Positions 1 to 12,566 of a stretch of DNA of 64,000 nucleotides are shown here, one piece after another (the stretch's first letter is position 1; each line of letters opens with the position of its first letter). The notes below the pieces were generated by a model that ran no database searches, was not told the origin of the DNA, and saw nothing but the letters and a program-made list of their open reading frames with translations. This stretch comes from Whalleya microplaca (taxonomy: Eukaryota > Ascomycota > Sordariomycetes > Xylariales > Xylariaceae). The stretch lies in NCBI GenBank assembly GCA_022497155.1, contig MU385746.1, forward strand, positions 1 to 64,000, written 5' to 3'. The position numbers and the translations under genes are program-made.

Positions 1-318
1 GTTTATATAATTTTAAATTAATAATAATAATATTATATTTATTTTAATAAATTAATAAATTAAAATATATAAGTTTTTATAAAAAATATATAATTAATTT
101 TTATATATTTATATAATTGATTTTTTAAAGTGCTTTTTTTTTATATATATAATTAACTTTTTAAAGTGTTTTTTCCTTTTTATTAAAACGCCCCACTTTT
201 TTAAATCATTTATTTAATTTTACCTTACTTATTATACCCTTTTTTACCACATTTTTTATTATATATTATATATTATATAATTTAATTAATTTTTATTATA
301 ATTATTACATTTATTATA

Positions 319-960
319 TCCCGCGGTTACATTTAATTAACTTTAATTAATTAATTAATATAATCGTGAAATAATTAATTTTTAAATAAATACGACCGAT
401 AGTAAATATATAATTAATTTACTTTTTTCACTTTTATTACTTTTATTATTTCCCGCGATTATATTTAATTAAATTTAATTAATTAATTAAAATAATCGTA
501 AAATAATCGACTTTTAAGTAAATACGACCGATAATAAACATATAATTAATTTACTTTTTTTACCTTTATTACTTTTATTATTTCCCGCGATTATATTTAA
601 TTAAATTTAATTAATTAATTAAAATAATCGTAAAATAATCGACTTTTAAGTAAATGCGACTAATAAAAAGCTTATAATTAATTCACTTTTTTTATTTTTA
701 TTATTTTTATTATTTTTTACGGTCGCATTTAATTAAATTTAATAAATTAATCGAAATAATTACGAAATAATCGACTTTTAAATAAATGCGACCGGTAAAA
801 AGCTTATATATAATCACTTCACTTTTTCACCTTTATTATTTTTATTATTTTTTACGGTCGCTTTTAATTAAATTCACTTTATTAATTAAAATAATTACGA
901 AATAATTAACTTTTAATTATATATTTATTTATATTAAATTAACTATAACATTTAAAAACT
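319..960. repeat. Tandem repeat, about 131-136 bp unit, five copies
   Basis: Five head-to-tail copies start near 319, 450, 581, 717 and 852. Each opens with a cccgcg/ttacggtcgc core followed by atttaattaa, then an aaataatcg motif, a taaatacgacc motif, and a run of ttactttt blocks. The first three copies are spaced by exactly 131 bases and the later ones by 135-136. The copies differ mainly by transitions, as RIP would give. I see no coding capacity. Confidence 0.8.
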
Positions 961-1520
961 ATTTATAAGTAATTATTAATTTAAAGTATAAAATAAAATA
1001 TTTAACTAGTAATTATTTATTAATTATTATAAATAAATAACTCGAAATTTAATACCGGAGTTAAATTTTAACGTACGTTATTAAATAATTCCTAGTTTAA
1101 AGGTTTTAATTTTATTATTAATTAAACTAAAATAAATGTCTTTAAATAATTAAAAAATAATTATATACTTATTTTTTATAATATAAAATACCGATATTAT
1201 TAAATTTATAAACGAAATAATAAATAAAAAAACTGCCGATAATAATAATTTAAACCTTTTAATAAAATAATAAAATAATTATAAAATAATTAAATATTAA
1301 TAAGCTTTATAAAAAAGTATAAATTTTTACGAGTTATAAATCTTACTTTAAAAAAAATACAATTAAGCTTTAGCCTTAACTTAATAATTAAAAAGTATTA
1401 ATTTTAATAATAAAAATCGACGATTAAATTTAAAAATAACTATTTATAAAAAACCAGGCTATAATTAAAAATAACGCCGATAATAATACCGAAACAAATA
1501 ATAATAACCTTAAAAATAAA

Positions 1521-1655
1521 AATACTAATACCGATAACCTTATAAGTAAAAATAATAATGCTAATAATTTTATAAATAAAAATAATAATACCGATAACTT
1601 TATAAATAAAAATAATAATGCCGATAACTTTATAAATAAAAATAATAATAATAAT
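1521..1655. repeat. 30-bp tandem repeat
   Basis: About four copies of a 30-base unit (ccgataactttataaataaa followed by aataataatg), with point differences. A multiple of three could mean it once encoded a 10-residue protein repeat, but no frame is now convincing. Confidence 0.7.
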
Positions 1656-2982
1656 CGGTATTATAATAAAAAATTTTAAATTATATTAAACTTAAATAAT
1701 AATCTTAATTTTATTTCTTAAAATAATAACCGGAATAAATATAATAAAACAGTATTTAATTATAAAGTTAATAACGATAACGAAAATAACGAAAATAATA
1801 ATAAAAAAATAAATATAAATAATAAAATTACTATTATAATTATTAAAAACTTTACCGAGAAAAAATAGCGATATATTAATATAGATTTATTACTTTAAAA
1901 AAAAACACCGACTTTAAGCTTAAAAAAATTTAATTTACCGTAAATAAAAAAGGCCGTAAAACTATAGTTCGTAAAACACCTGTTTTATTAATTAAAAAAA
2001 AACTTTAAAAATAGATAAAAAAAACTCCTATTTTTAATGCGCCTAACGCGTGGCAACTAAAAGCACGCAAATAAAAGCTAAGAAATATATAAAAAAATTA
2101 TTTTATAATTATTTTATTAATTTAATTATAATCGCTATTTTGCGTAAAATTTATTGTTATTAAAAAAGCACCGACCTTTTAATTTTTAAAGCCGCTTTTT
2201 AATAATTTGTCCGGAAAATTTTTTAATAATTTAATATAAAGTATAAATAGCAAGTTTTTATTATATTTAGCTTTTAAAAAATAACTAAATTTATTATAAT
2301 AAAAATAATAAAAAATATAATTATTAATAAAATAATTATAAAATAATTTAATAAATTTTTAATATTTAACTTAACTTATATTTACGCTAATTAAATTATA
2401 TTATAAATTAAAAATATAACTTTAATAAAAATAGTTATTAATTGTTTTTTAATTTTATAAAAAACATAATTAAAAAATTATACGCTTAATTTATTAAAAC
2501 GACAGATATATCGTAAAAAAATAGCTCGGAAAAATCGGGTAACATAAAAAAAACAGCTTTAAAAAACGGAAAATATAAAAAAAGTCAACAATTTAAAACT
2601 ATAAAAAAATAATTTTTTATAGCTTAATTAAAGTAATAATTTAATAACATTTAGTTTTTAAAAAATACTAACGTTTAAAATATAAAACTTTATATAAATA
2701 TTTTTATTATTTATTAATATAAGTATTTAAACATTTACTAATTTATATTAATATATAAGTTTTAATTAATTATTTTATAATTATTTCGAAATTTTATTTA
2801 TTTTATTAATATATATACATTTCTTATAAAGATTTTATAAAAATATATAATGGGAGGGAAATTTCGTAAAAGTCCCATTATTAGTGTAAGACTTATATAA
2901 AAGTCCTATCACTTTTTATAAAAATTAATGAAAGTTTTATAAAACTTTTATATATAAGTTTAAATTAATCTTATAGTTAATA

Positions 2983-3193
2983 TGTTAGATATAGGGCTTA
3001 CGTTATAAGCCTTATTAATTTATAAGCCCTATCGGGGATATATCGGGGAAAAACCGGAGGTTTTTCCCTACTTTTTGTTTATATAAGGGAGGCTTTGCCT
3101 TTTTATATATAAAGGGGTTAAAAATTAATATACTTATATTTATATTTTATAAATTAATATATTACCCGTGCTTAATTACTACTATTTTTAATA
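2983..3193 (+). repeat. 5' LTR of the Gypsy element
   Basis: 211 bp starting TGTTAGATATAGGG, aligned over its whole length with 10518-10728. It contains the palindromic stretch gggcttacgttataagccc-like and a TATATAAGGG promoter-like motif. The differences between the two LTRs are transitions plus a few scattered changes. The expected terminal CA appears as TA, as RIP would give. Confidence 0.88.
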
Positions 3194-3649
3194 ATTTTAA
3201 TTTTTTTTTCCCGAATTATTTACGACATATCGACCTTAGGTATATTTATTAAAAATAATACCCGAAAAGGCAAATAAGCTACCGCGGAACTTTTACGAAA
3301 GCCGGATCTTATAACCACTAAAAAAAGCCTATCGTTTATATAAATAAAAAACCCCGATCCCTTAAAAAACTAGAACTAAAAAGGGATAAATTTATTACCT
3401 AACTTTAAAAAGACGTAAAACCTAACCAAACCTAAAATACCGTAAAATTTAATAAATAATAAGCCCGCTACTATAAAAAACTTCGCATTTTAAAATTTAA
3501 ACGAACTATTTTACGTACTTTTTTTATATAATTTACTAAAGCCTCGCGTAAAAAACATAACGTAACTAGTACCCGGAACGCGCTATTAAAACCTTCGGAC
3601 TTATTATTATTTAATAGTAAGCTTAATATATCTAAAAGCTCGGGGCTTA

Positions 3650-5120
3650 ATCTCTTTTTAGGAAAATTTACCCCGCCGGACCTTAATCCCTTTAATTCCG
3701 ATAGCGATTCGGATATTAATTTTAGTTATATCGTTACGTTTAATTATAACAAATTTAACCTTTCGTTTAATTACGTTAAATAAAAGTCCTAATTTAATAA
3801 ATACCGGGCTATTTTTTTTAACGCCCCTAAAAAATTTCGAAAAGATACTGTTAAAATTATTTATACTCGGAATAAAATAAACCAACAGTATAAAAAAATA
3901 TACCAAACTTAAATTTAATTTATAAGTAAGCCGGAATAATAGTAACTCCGATTAAACTAAAATACTTTTAAGTAATAAACTAAAACACTTATTTATAGTT
4001 CCGGATATTTAAAAACTTATTTTATTATAACGTTAAAAAATGCCGGCTAACAGCCGGAATAAAACCTTCGGAAATTCGATATATACTTTTCCGGCTTAAA
4101 GGCTTAATAATTTAAGCTAGCTTTAGAAGAAAACCGGGCCTTACTTTTTTACGGGAAATTACGGCCGAATTTTAAAAATAAAATTATTAATTATAATAAA
4201 AAGCTTTTAAAAAAAAGGAATAATATAGTAAATATTACTATCTAATATTAGAAACTAATATTTATAGCCTAAAAAAAAGCTATTAATCTTAAAGGCGGCT
4301 ATAAATAGGGCTATAATAATAATAAAAAAGACCCGAACCCGGGCTAAAAGCTTTTCCGTTAAATAAATAAATTTTAAAGCTCTAAAAAGCCCGGAAAAAA
4401 GACTAATCCCCCCCCAAAAAAATACCAGTATTAAGGTTACTATATTATTAATTTTGCCACTAAAAATAATACCTAAATCTCGCTAAAACTTACCGGTAAC
4501 GAGCCCGGTATTAAGCCGAAAAATAAGTCGCAAAAAAGGTATTATAATTATAACAAACTAAAATATTATACCCGCAACTATATTATAAACTAAAGAAACG
4601 GGCTTAAAGTTTAAAAGCTACTAAAGCTTTTAAACCCGATAAAAAATTATTTATTTAGGTTTCGTATATTTTTTAAACCCTTTATATAATTTACTTAAAT
4701 ACGAAAAAAAAAGCCTTTTTTATTACTTACATTAACTTAAATACTTATTTTTCGGTAAACTTAATTAATTATACGTTTATATTAAAATATAGACTAAAAA
4801 AAGCTTTTTTTAAAGCTGTTAACCTTAAAACGTTAAAATAATAAACCGTACCGATTTATAATATTTTTTAAATCGACTTTATAATAAAAAATAAACGAAA
4901 TATTAACTGCCGGTTTCGCCGCCCCTATATTACTATCGATCGGAACTCCCGAAAAAAAAAGAATCTACTTTTTTTAAACTAACTAACTTTAAAAAACTAA
5001 CGGATTATTTTTAATCCCGCCATAAATCGTTAATATTTCGGTATTATAAGCCTTTTTATAAAATTATTAAGCCCTAAATAATTTACCCGAAAGTGCTAAA
5101 ATTATACCGTTTATTATATT
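3650..5120 (+). pseudogene. Degenerate gag with relic zinc knuckle
   Basis: This is the part of the retrotransposon between the 5' LTR and the polymerase. At about 4537-4590 the plus strand reads Y-x2-Y-x4-Y-x4-Y (KGYYNYNKLKYYTRNY). That is what a CCHC zinc knuckle (C-x2-C-x4-H-x4-C) becomes when Cys codons TGT/TGC turn into TAT/TAC and His CAC into TAC. The rest is too altered to delimit. The long minus-strand open frame at 3658-3906 is an accident of AT-rich sequence. Confidence 0.65.
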
Positions 5121-5124
5121 ATAA

Positions 5125-5416
5125 TGGGGCAGGGGATTACGGGTATTAACAGTAGCTTAGGAGCCATTAGAAGCCCCTTGGAGCCACGTCACAGGGCACT
5201 CCACAGGGTATCCACAGGGCACTCCATAGGGCATTTTACAGTGGATTATATACCTGTATTTAGCTGACCTTTTCCCTCACATCTCCTTCACTTTTTTACA
5301 ATAAATATCACCAGATAGTCAGATAGTCACACATAGATAGCTCTAATAGCTATATACACTCATTTTTTAACTTAATATCTCACTTTCGCTTCACTTTAAC
5401 ACCTTGTCCTAAGACA
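5125..5416. mobile_element. Normal-composition insertion inside the Gypsy element
   Basis: 292 bp of ordinary base composition cut into the AT-rich pol region just upstream of RT. It begins TGGGGCAGGGG and ends CCTAAGACA, so it has TG...CA ends like an LTR. It contains four near-repeats of (t)ccacagggcact at about 5190-5240. The flanking 5-mers (TATAA before, ATATA after) do not match, so I cannot prove an LTR-type insertion. A solo LTR or another short element that arrived after RIP is the best guess. Confidence 0.5.
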
Positions 5417-5449
5417 ATATAGTTATCTAATTCCCGGAAAAAATCCCGA

Positions 5450-8400
5450 AATTATAAAACAAAAATAACCCCGATTTTTTAACTATAACGCCTAAAATTA
5501 TCGTAAATTTTCTATTTACTTTTTAAAGTTACTCCGACTTTTTTAATATTAATAAAACTAATACTTTATCCCATTAAAACTAAACTAATTACGTTATCGA
5601 TTTATTTCCGGGAATAAATATACCTTATTACTTTATTTATCCTTTTACTTATAATAAATTAAAGAAACTTTAGGAATTTATTATTAAAATAAAGGCTAAT
5701 AGTAAAATTCGAAATTTAAAAAGCCTTATTAATACCCCTATATTATTTATACTAAAAAAAAACGGTAGCTTTCGGCTTTATATAAACTATAAAAGCTTAA
5801 ATAAAATAACGGTTAAAAATCGCTATACTTTATCCCTAATTTCGGAATTACTAAATAAAATATTAAGGGCTAAAATATTTTCGAAAATCGACTTTAAAAA
5901 CGCCTACTACCGTATCTGCATTAAGGAAAAAAACAAATAAAAAACCGCCTTCCGGACTAAATACGGCTATTACAAATTTACAGTAATACCTATAGGCTTT
6001 ATTAATGCCCCGGCCACTTTTTAAAGCTATATTTATTAAACTTTTTATAAAATCCTAGATATATTTTATATAACTTATTTTAACAATATCTTTATTTTCT
6101 CCCCTATTAAAAAAGCTTATATAAATTATCTCCGAATAGTTATTAAATAACTTTAAAATATAAAACTCTTTACTAAACTATCGAAATATACGTTTTATTA
6201 ATTCTTATTAAAATTTCTAAAATATATTATATCCGATATAAATATATTTATAAATTAAAGTTATATAAATATTATAGCTAATTAGCTTAAGCTATAATTT
6301 ATTTATAAAATCTAATAGTTTATCGGATTTTATAATTTCTATCGCTACTTTATCGTTAAATTCTCCCAAATTATAGCTTTATTAATACAATTGTTAAAAA
6401 AGAACGCACTAAGGCAAAAACTAAAATAAAACTTTTTAAATAAGCCAACTAAAAAAGCTTTTAAAAAACTAATAGTTACATTTTAAATCGCCCCTTTTTT
6501 ATTATATTTCGATCTAAAAAAATAAATAAAAATAAAAACTAACGTTTCGAAAAATATTATATCTAGAACTTTATCGTAATAAAATAATAAAAGGCGTTAA
6601 TACTTAATAGCCTTTCGGTCGCGGAAATTTACCGGACTAAAGCTAAATTACAAAACTCCCGATTAAAAAATATTAGCTATTATTAATACGTTTAAATATT
6701 AGCAATATTACCTTTAAAAAAACAAGTTCCCTATAAAAGTTTATATAAACTATACTAATTTAACTAGTTTTATAACTAACTTAAAGCTTAATATAAAGTA
6801 AACTAAATAATATATATTATTAGCTTTATTTAATTTTATTATTAAATATTAGCCCGGAAAATAAAACTTTACCGATTTTATTTTAAAACGTCCTAACTAT
6901 ATAATAAAATAATTTAATAACCTAATACTACTATTTATTTTAAAGCAGAAAATAGTAATAAATTAAAGCCTTATAATTAATAATAAACTTCCAGAAATAC
7001 CTATTTTTATAGAATATATTTATATTCCGGCAAATATTTAATAAGTATTAACCTAAGCTATTACCCGATATAAAGCCCGCTATATAGCTAAAAACGAAAC
7101 CTATTATTAAAATAAATACTCCCCGGATCTAATTACCCTTATTTAAAATATATAGTAAAAAAACCCCGAATATCGAATAATTTAATCCCGTATTACTACC
7201 AATCCTACCTAAAATACCTAATAAAACTTAAAACCTTATAACTTTATCCTTTTTAATTAATAGATTTATATACCTTAAAAAAATCCCTTTAACTATAGCT
7301 AATCGAACTATATTATAACGATAAGCTAACTAGCTATTTCGGATAAAAATAAACTTACTAACTGTTAGCCCGGAAATTCTACTAAAAGAATTTATAATAA
7401 AACGTTCGGGACTATATATAATATTATAAGATTTATTTTAAGTTTAAAACAAAATATTATTATCTTTATAATAAATTAAATACTTTATTTATTTTAAAAC
7501 GTCCTATATAAAAACTATTTATAAACTTTATTATTAAGCTACCCCTTTCCTTTTATAAAAAACGGGACATAAACGCTATTTTAATAATTATAAACTATTT
7601 TACAAAAATAACCTTTTTATTTATAATATCTACCTATTTAAACGCCGCTTAATTAGCCTAACTATTTTATAAAAAAATTAAATGCCAATTTAATACCCCT
7701 ATAAATATTATATTAAATTAAAAACCTATTTTTATAAATAAGTTCTAGTTTAAATTTTATTACTATAATAAAATAAAACTATAATTTTTAATAGCGTTTT
7801 ATCCCTAAACCGATAAATAAATAAAATAAATAAACCAAACGCTAAAAATATACTTATAAAACTTTATTAAAACCTAATAAATAACGTAGCTAAAACTATT
7901 ACTCCATACCGCGTTTGCTATAAATTTTACTACTAATTAAATAACCGAAAAGGCGCCTTTTAAAGTCCTATATAAATATCTTTTAAAATTTCGCACTTTT
8001 ATACCAAAACCTTTTATTATAAAAAAGGTCCTCGGGGCATATACCCGACTAAAACGTTTAAAATAATTTTAAAAAAACTTAAAAAATTATTAAAAAAACG
8101 CTAATAAATTATACGCGAAATATTATAATAATAAATATACTTTTTTAATTTTACGCGTTAGCTAAAAAGTCGGCCTTTCGATTAAGAACTTATAACTAAA
8201 ATATCCCAAACTTGCTTTAAAATTTATAAAACCCTTTAAAATTATTACAAAAATCGGCTTTTAAACCTACCGGCTCGCTTTACCTATAAAATATAATCAA
8301 ATTTATAATATATTTCCTATATAATTTTTAAAATTATAAAAAGCCAAATTATTTAACCCCTTACTTATATCTAACTTAAAAAATAACAAAAAATAAGCAA

Positions 8401-8480
8401 TTAAAAATATAATTAATTATCGGGTATATTAAGGCGAAATATATTACGAAATAAAATAAGATAAATAGCCCGCTAAATAT
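5450..8480 (+). pseudogene. Degenerate pol: RT, integrase, chromodomain
   Basis: The plus strand from about 5757 reads as a Gypsy reverse transcriptase with stops: KNGSFRLYINY, then KIDFKNAYYRICIKE, then GFINAPATF, then YFNNIFIFSP. The catalytic YxDD box is YFNN here (Asp to Asn, GAT/GAC to AAT/AAC), so it would be inactive even without the stops. Integrase is recognisable near 7515-7650 (FINFITKLPLSF...AILIIINYFTK). A C-terminal 'PFKII.KIG...YRL.LP' segment lies near 8220-8290. A chromodomain-like YRVY.GEIYYEIK lies near 8420-8460. I could not place the protease or RNase H confidently. Confidence 0.85.
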
Positions 8481-10517
8481 AACCAATAAATAGTAGCCGA
8501 AAATATAGCTAACGCTTAAAATAATATTATAAAATACAAGCGAAAGCAAAAAAAAAAAAATAAAAAACAGAAAACAAAAAACTCAATAATAGCGTAACAA
8601 ACTATAGAATAGCTAGCAGCTAATATTAAGTATTATAATTTTTAAACGCTAAAATAAAACAGCTATAAAAAAATACCAAAAAAAATAAAAAAGCGAGCCG
8701 AATATATCCTTTTAAATAATTAAATAAACCACCGATAACTAAAATAATACTATATATTATTATAAAATAAAGAAAAAAATAACTACTACATATAGTACTT
8801 TAAAATTCGAACCTAAAAGCAGGCAGGCCATATAACCTAAAATAATAAAAGCCCGAAAAACCAATAAACAAAAATAGAAACCAAAAAATAACGATATAAA
8901 AAAAACGGCCGCTACAAATAGCACTTTAAAAATTAAACCTAAAAATAGGCAAACTAAACAACCACTTATAATATTAAGCAAAAAAACCACAGTCTTACTA
9001 ACACTATTAAAATTTAAACCTAAATCTTTAAAATTATTTATCTTACGCTTTACTAATTAAGCTATAATATAATATCCCCGAAAGAACCCCGGAGCCGGGC
9101 CGACAACCTAATTAAAATTTAAAAATTCCTGCTCTAACTTAGCTAAAAACATAACCCAAAAACAATCGGGATATGCCGCCGTAAAAGCCAGACGCATATC
9201 TTTTATAAACGTCTAAATAATAATAATCTATATAGCGAAACTACAATCCTTTACGCTAAAACAAAATTTACTTGCGCCGGCGTAAGCTTAACGCTAGTTA
9301 CGGGACTAAAAAACTATCAAAAATAGCCCTAAAAAAACCAATTAAATAAATATAAAACTTATAGCCCCGTATTTTAAAAAACAAAAAGCCGCATAAATAA
9401 CTGTCTTACGCTTAAAAATAAACAATTAATACTAGCGGCGGAAATCCTATAAAACATTAATAATAATACTTAAAAAAAACCAAAAATATAATTTAAAACT
9501 AACTTTTTTATTTTTATTACAACTAATAAAGTTGTATTCCGAACGGTAGGTTTATAATAAAACGTTTTATGCTTAAAGAAATCGGAACTAAACCGAAACT
9601 AAATTTACCCGCTAGTTTTTGCCTATAATATATATAATAAAGCTATATTTTTTAATAGCATTATTATTTACGTCTACTTAATATTCCTAAACTAAGGTAA
9701 ACTAAATAATAAAACCGCTAAAACGCTTTTAATCGAATATTATTAAATTAAAAACCTAATTAACTAATTTAGTTATAAAAATAATATAAACGGGAAACAA
9801 ATATACTAATAAACTTATATATATCGTAACTCTCGGAATACGACGTATAAACTAAAAACGTAAGATTAAAAAATTTATACTTAATTTCTAAAAGCTCGCT
9901 ATTACGAGGCTAAAAAAAATGCTACGCTTTATTATAATAGAGCCGATATAAAAGGTTAAAAATAACCTAATAACATATTATACGGCAGCCGAAAATATAG
10001 TTTCGCGCCCGGCAAATTTAGTAACAACAGTAAGGCCCTTTAAACCGGGAAATACCCCGGACCACTTGTAAAATAACGGCAGTACTATAACGTTAAACTA
10101 ATATAACGGGAAGCTTTTCCGGGAAACTAACGCAGTTAATATTAGCTAAGCTAACTTAACGCTTATTAGCACCGTTATTATTACTTATATCGGATATAAT
10201 AACAAATAAAAAAACTAAAACAAAACTAATAAAAAAATCTAAAAAACTTAACCTGAAAAAAAGGCAAAAAGACAAAAAAGCGCAAAAAAATAGTCTAATA
10301 AAGTATTAAATAATTTTTAAAAAAAAAAACAAAAACAGTTAACCGATAAATTTTAATAAATAAACCGTAACGGCAAAATAAAAACCGGAATAATAATAAA
10401 TTAATTACGGAATAAAAAAATAGCTTATATAAATATAGCTTAATTACTATTGCCGTAAAATACTAACTTAATAAATTACTAATAGCCGGGATAGCTATAT
10501 AAAAAAAGAAGGATAAT
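8481..10517. other. Unexplained 3' part of the Gypsy element
   Basis: About 2 kb between the relic chromodomain and the 3' LTR, AT-rich with no frame I recognise. It could be an extra ORF, an old nested insertion or a long 3' untranslated stretch. A direct echo (tagtactttaaaattcgaacctaaa at about 8796 and tagcactttaaaaattaaacctaaa at about 8917) shows an internal duplication with a spacing near 120 bases. Confidence 0.4.
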
Positions 10518-10728
10518 TATTAAATATAGGGCTTACGTTATAAGCCCTATTAATTTATAAGCTTTATCGGGGATATATCGGGAAAAAACCGGAAGTTTTT
10601 CCTTACCCTTTATTTATATAAAAAAGGCTTTACCCCTTTATATATAAAAGGGTTAAAAATTAATACACCTATATTTATACTTTATAAATTAATATATTAC
10701 CCGTGCTTAATTACTACTATCTTTAATA
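10518..10728 (+). repeat. 3' LTR of the Gypsy element
   Basis: 211 bp, a full-length partner of 2983-3193. The first bases read TATTAAATATAGGG where the 5' copy has TGTTAGATATAGGG, i.e. G-to-A changes. A purine-rich run (aaaaaaagaagga, about 10501-10513) sits just upstream, in the place of a polypurine tract. TAATA follows immediately. Confidence 0.88.
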
Positions 10729-10896
10729 TAATATATAAAATAATAAATATATTATAATATTAATAGCAGTTTATTTAACGCTTCGGTTTCTTTTATATTA
10801 AACATAATATAACGATTAATAAATAAGTTTTAAATTCGAAAAATTAAACCTTAAGGTCTCACTAATTTAATACTAGACAAATACTGCCTTTGTTAG

Positions 10897-11170
10897 GCCT
10901 GCAGCTATACACACTCTCTGTGACGTAGCCACAGGTATGGCTGAGGAGGTGGCTACGCCACCTCTCTCCTCCTATAGCTATAGCTTCACTTATACACACT
11001 TAGCTTAAACAATCATCAATCATATACATTTAGTGTTAAGCCTATAGCCATACACACTCTCTGTGGCGTAGCCACAGGTGTGGCTAAAGAGGTGGCGCAG
11101 CTACCTCTCTCCTTATAGCTATAGCTTTTACACACACATAGCTTAAAGCATCATTAATTATACACATTTA
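10897..11170. repeat. Two-copy 143-bp tandem repeat with internal hairpin
   Basis: Two copies, starting at 10897 and 11040, share gcctatagcyatacacactctctgtg.cgtagccacaggt and end in atacattta / tacacattta. Each copy contains an inverted repeat (cgtagccac ... gtggctacg in copy 1, partly decayed in copy 2) that could form a stem. Base composition is higher in GC than the flanks. Confidence 0.75.
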
Positions 11171-11450
11171 AACCTCACATTTAAACCTTATAGCCTTTCC
11201 CTTAAGTTAAAGACCTTAGCCACGAACCGCCCTAGCTGCGAACCCCCTAATCCTTACTAAAATTACCTAAATTAGCCTAGTTATATTAAGTCGGATAAAA
11301 ATCGGAAAAATATAAATCCGGTGGCTTTAAATATAATAAATTAAAGTTAAAATATATAAATTTTTTAGCTTAATATAATAATATTTTAGCGGTTAAATTA
11401 AAGCTTTAAAAAAAATTTTATAATGTTAATGTCACGTGTTACAAGGGTTA

Positions 11451-12566
11451 AGGTGGCTTAACGACCTAATTCCTGTGTATTTTATATAATATTAAAATAA
11501 AGGAAAAGGAAAAGAATTTAAGCTAAAAGGTCAGCCGAAAAATTTACCATACATGTCAAGTGTGGGGCCTAAGCAGTGATTACGTAACACGCACGAACCA
11601 CACCTTAAATCCTGTGCCTGATCCCTGTGCCATAACAACACACCTATTACTTAGCACGCGCCGCCTTCCTTGAGCCGTTATAGTTCGTGGCTAGGGTCTC
11701 TAACTTATATTCTAGCGCAATCGAATAACAACTCCCGAATCCTAGAGTTTACTTCACTCCTAATAATGAGTCAAATGATGGAGCTATAAAAGAATATTTC
11801 TTCTAGTTCTGCTCCTTTCTTTCACAATCCTTCAGATATCGTTCTAGCCATAGCTTTCCTAACTTGATGTCGTTGAGTTTAGAGACATTCTGTACGTAAA
11901 GTCCGTTTGACTTCCGTATTCATAGTGTGTTAACGCAAGTGGATGGGAGTGCTCGATATTCATAGGTAATGAAATGCATGATGACGCGCATACTACATGG
12001 AATATCAGTGCCATTGCAGGACTAGGGCTAGACAATGAGTATGATAATGACTTGGGTTGGAAAGGCTGCTGATCTCTACACATCTATGCGCGTGTGTGTG
12101 TGTTTGGACGAGGACCATATAGAGGCCCATAAAAGTGGGTTGAGATCCCACATCAACGTGAAAATAAGAGAATTAATTATTACGAAGTGTATCAACTAAC
12201 AAATGATTCTATAGTTGGAAGGCAGCTCTAGTACAATGAACTTGAGATGCTAAAGCATATCATCACTCCATCAATGCTCTGTTAAATTCTACTAAAATGT
12301 AAGTGTATCCTAGGATTTAGACTCTAGCGCTAGTATTATACCTAACAAAGGTTTCTCATAATAGTCTTCATAGAAAGGTAACAATGCGATTTGTTTACGT
12401 ACAATCCAATCGTTTTTTCTTTGGACCTAGCACATTCGGCTTCTATAAGACTTCGTACCTACTGTTGCTTGAGTGTAAATCACATCTATATCAGAATCTC
12501 CAGGCAATTCAATTCAACAATCATACATCTCTTAGTAACACCGAGAGGCTTTGATATTATTTCAAG
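11451..12566. other. Intergenic, 5' of the first gene
   Basis: Transition from the AT-rich block to normal composition. No gene is supported; the largest open frame (minus, 11859-12083) has no recognisable features. A short GT run (gcgcgtgtgtgtgtgt) is at about 12088-12104. Confidence 0.5.

Larger units (their letters stand above)
2983..10728 (+). mobile_element. Ty3/Gypsy chromovirus, RIP-inactivated
   Basis: A 7746-bp LTR retrotransposon. It has two 211-bp LTRs in direct orientation, both flanked by TAATA (2978-2982 and 10729-10733), consistent with a 5-bp target duplication. The internal order on the plus strand is gag zinc knuckle (about 4537), reverse transcriptase (about 5757-6190), integrase core (about 7515-7650), a capsule of 'R.L..P.K' tail sequence (about 8160-8330) and a chromodomain-like stretch (about 8390-8470). 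That order (RT before integrase, terminal chromodomain) is the Ty3/Gypsy chromovirus layout. Every domain carries stops, so the element cannot move by itself. About 2 kb between the chromodomain and the 3' LTR is unexplained. A 292-bp foreign segment interrupts it at 5125-5416. Confidence 0.88.
1..11450. other. AT-rich, RIP-like repeat block
   Basis: About 11.4 kb of extreme AT richness with no credible intact gene. TpA is abundant and CpA/TpG are scarce by eye, and recognisable retrotransposon proteins are broken by many stops that fit C-to-T change (CAA/CAG to TAA/TAG, Trp to stop, Cys to Tyr, Asp to Asn). This is the signature of repeat-induced point mutation, known from Pezizomycotina. 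Islands of ordinary composition (5125-5416, 10897-11170) interrupt it and were probably inserted later or escaped mutation. The change to normal composition is gradual between about 11200 and 11550. Confidence 0.9.

Noticed and set aside
3658..3906. 82-codon minus-strand frame in the AT-rich block
   Set aside because: Isoleucine/lysine/phenylalanine-rich product expected of random AT-rich DNA inside a gag relic on the other strand.
8760..8990. Hydrophobic 76-codon minus-strand frame
   Set aside because: Poly-hydrophobic translation of A-rich complement; no homology signal and located inside the retroelement.
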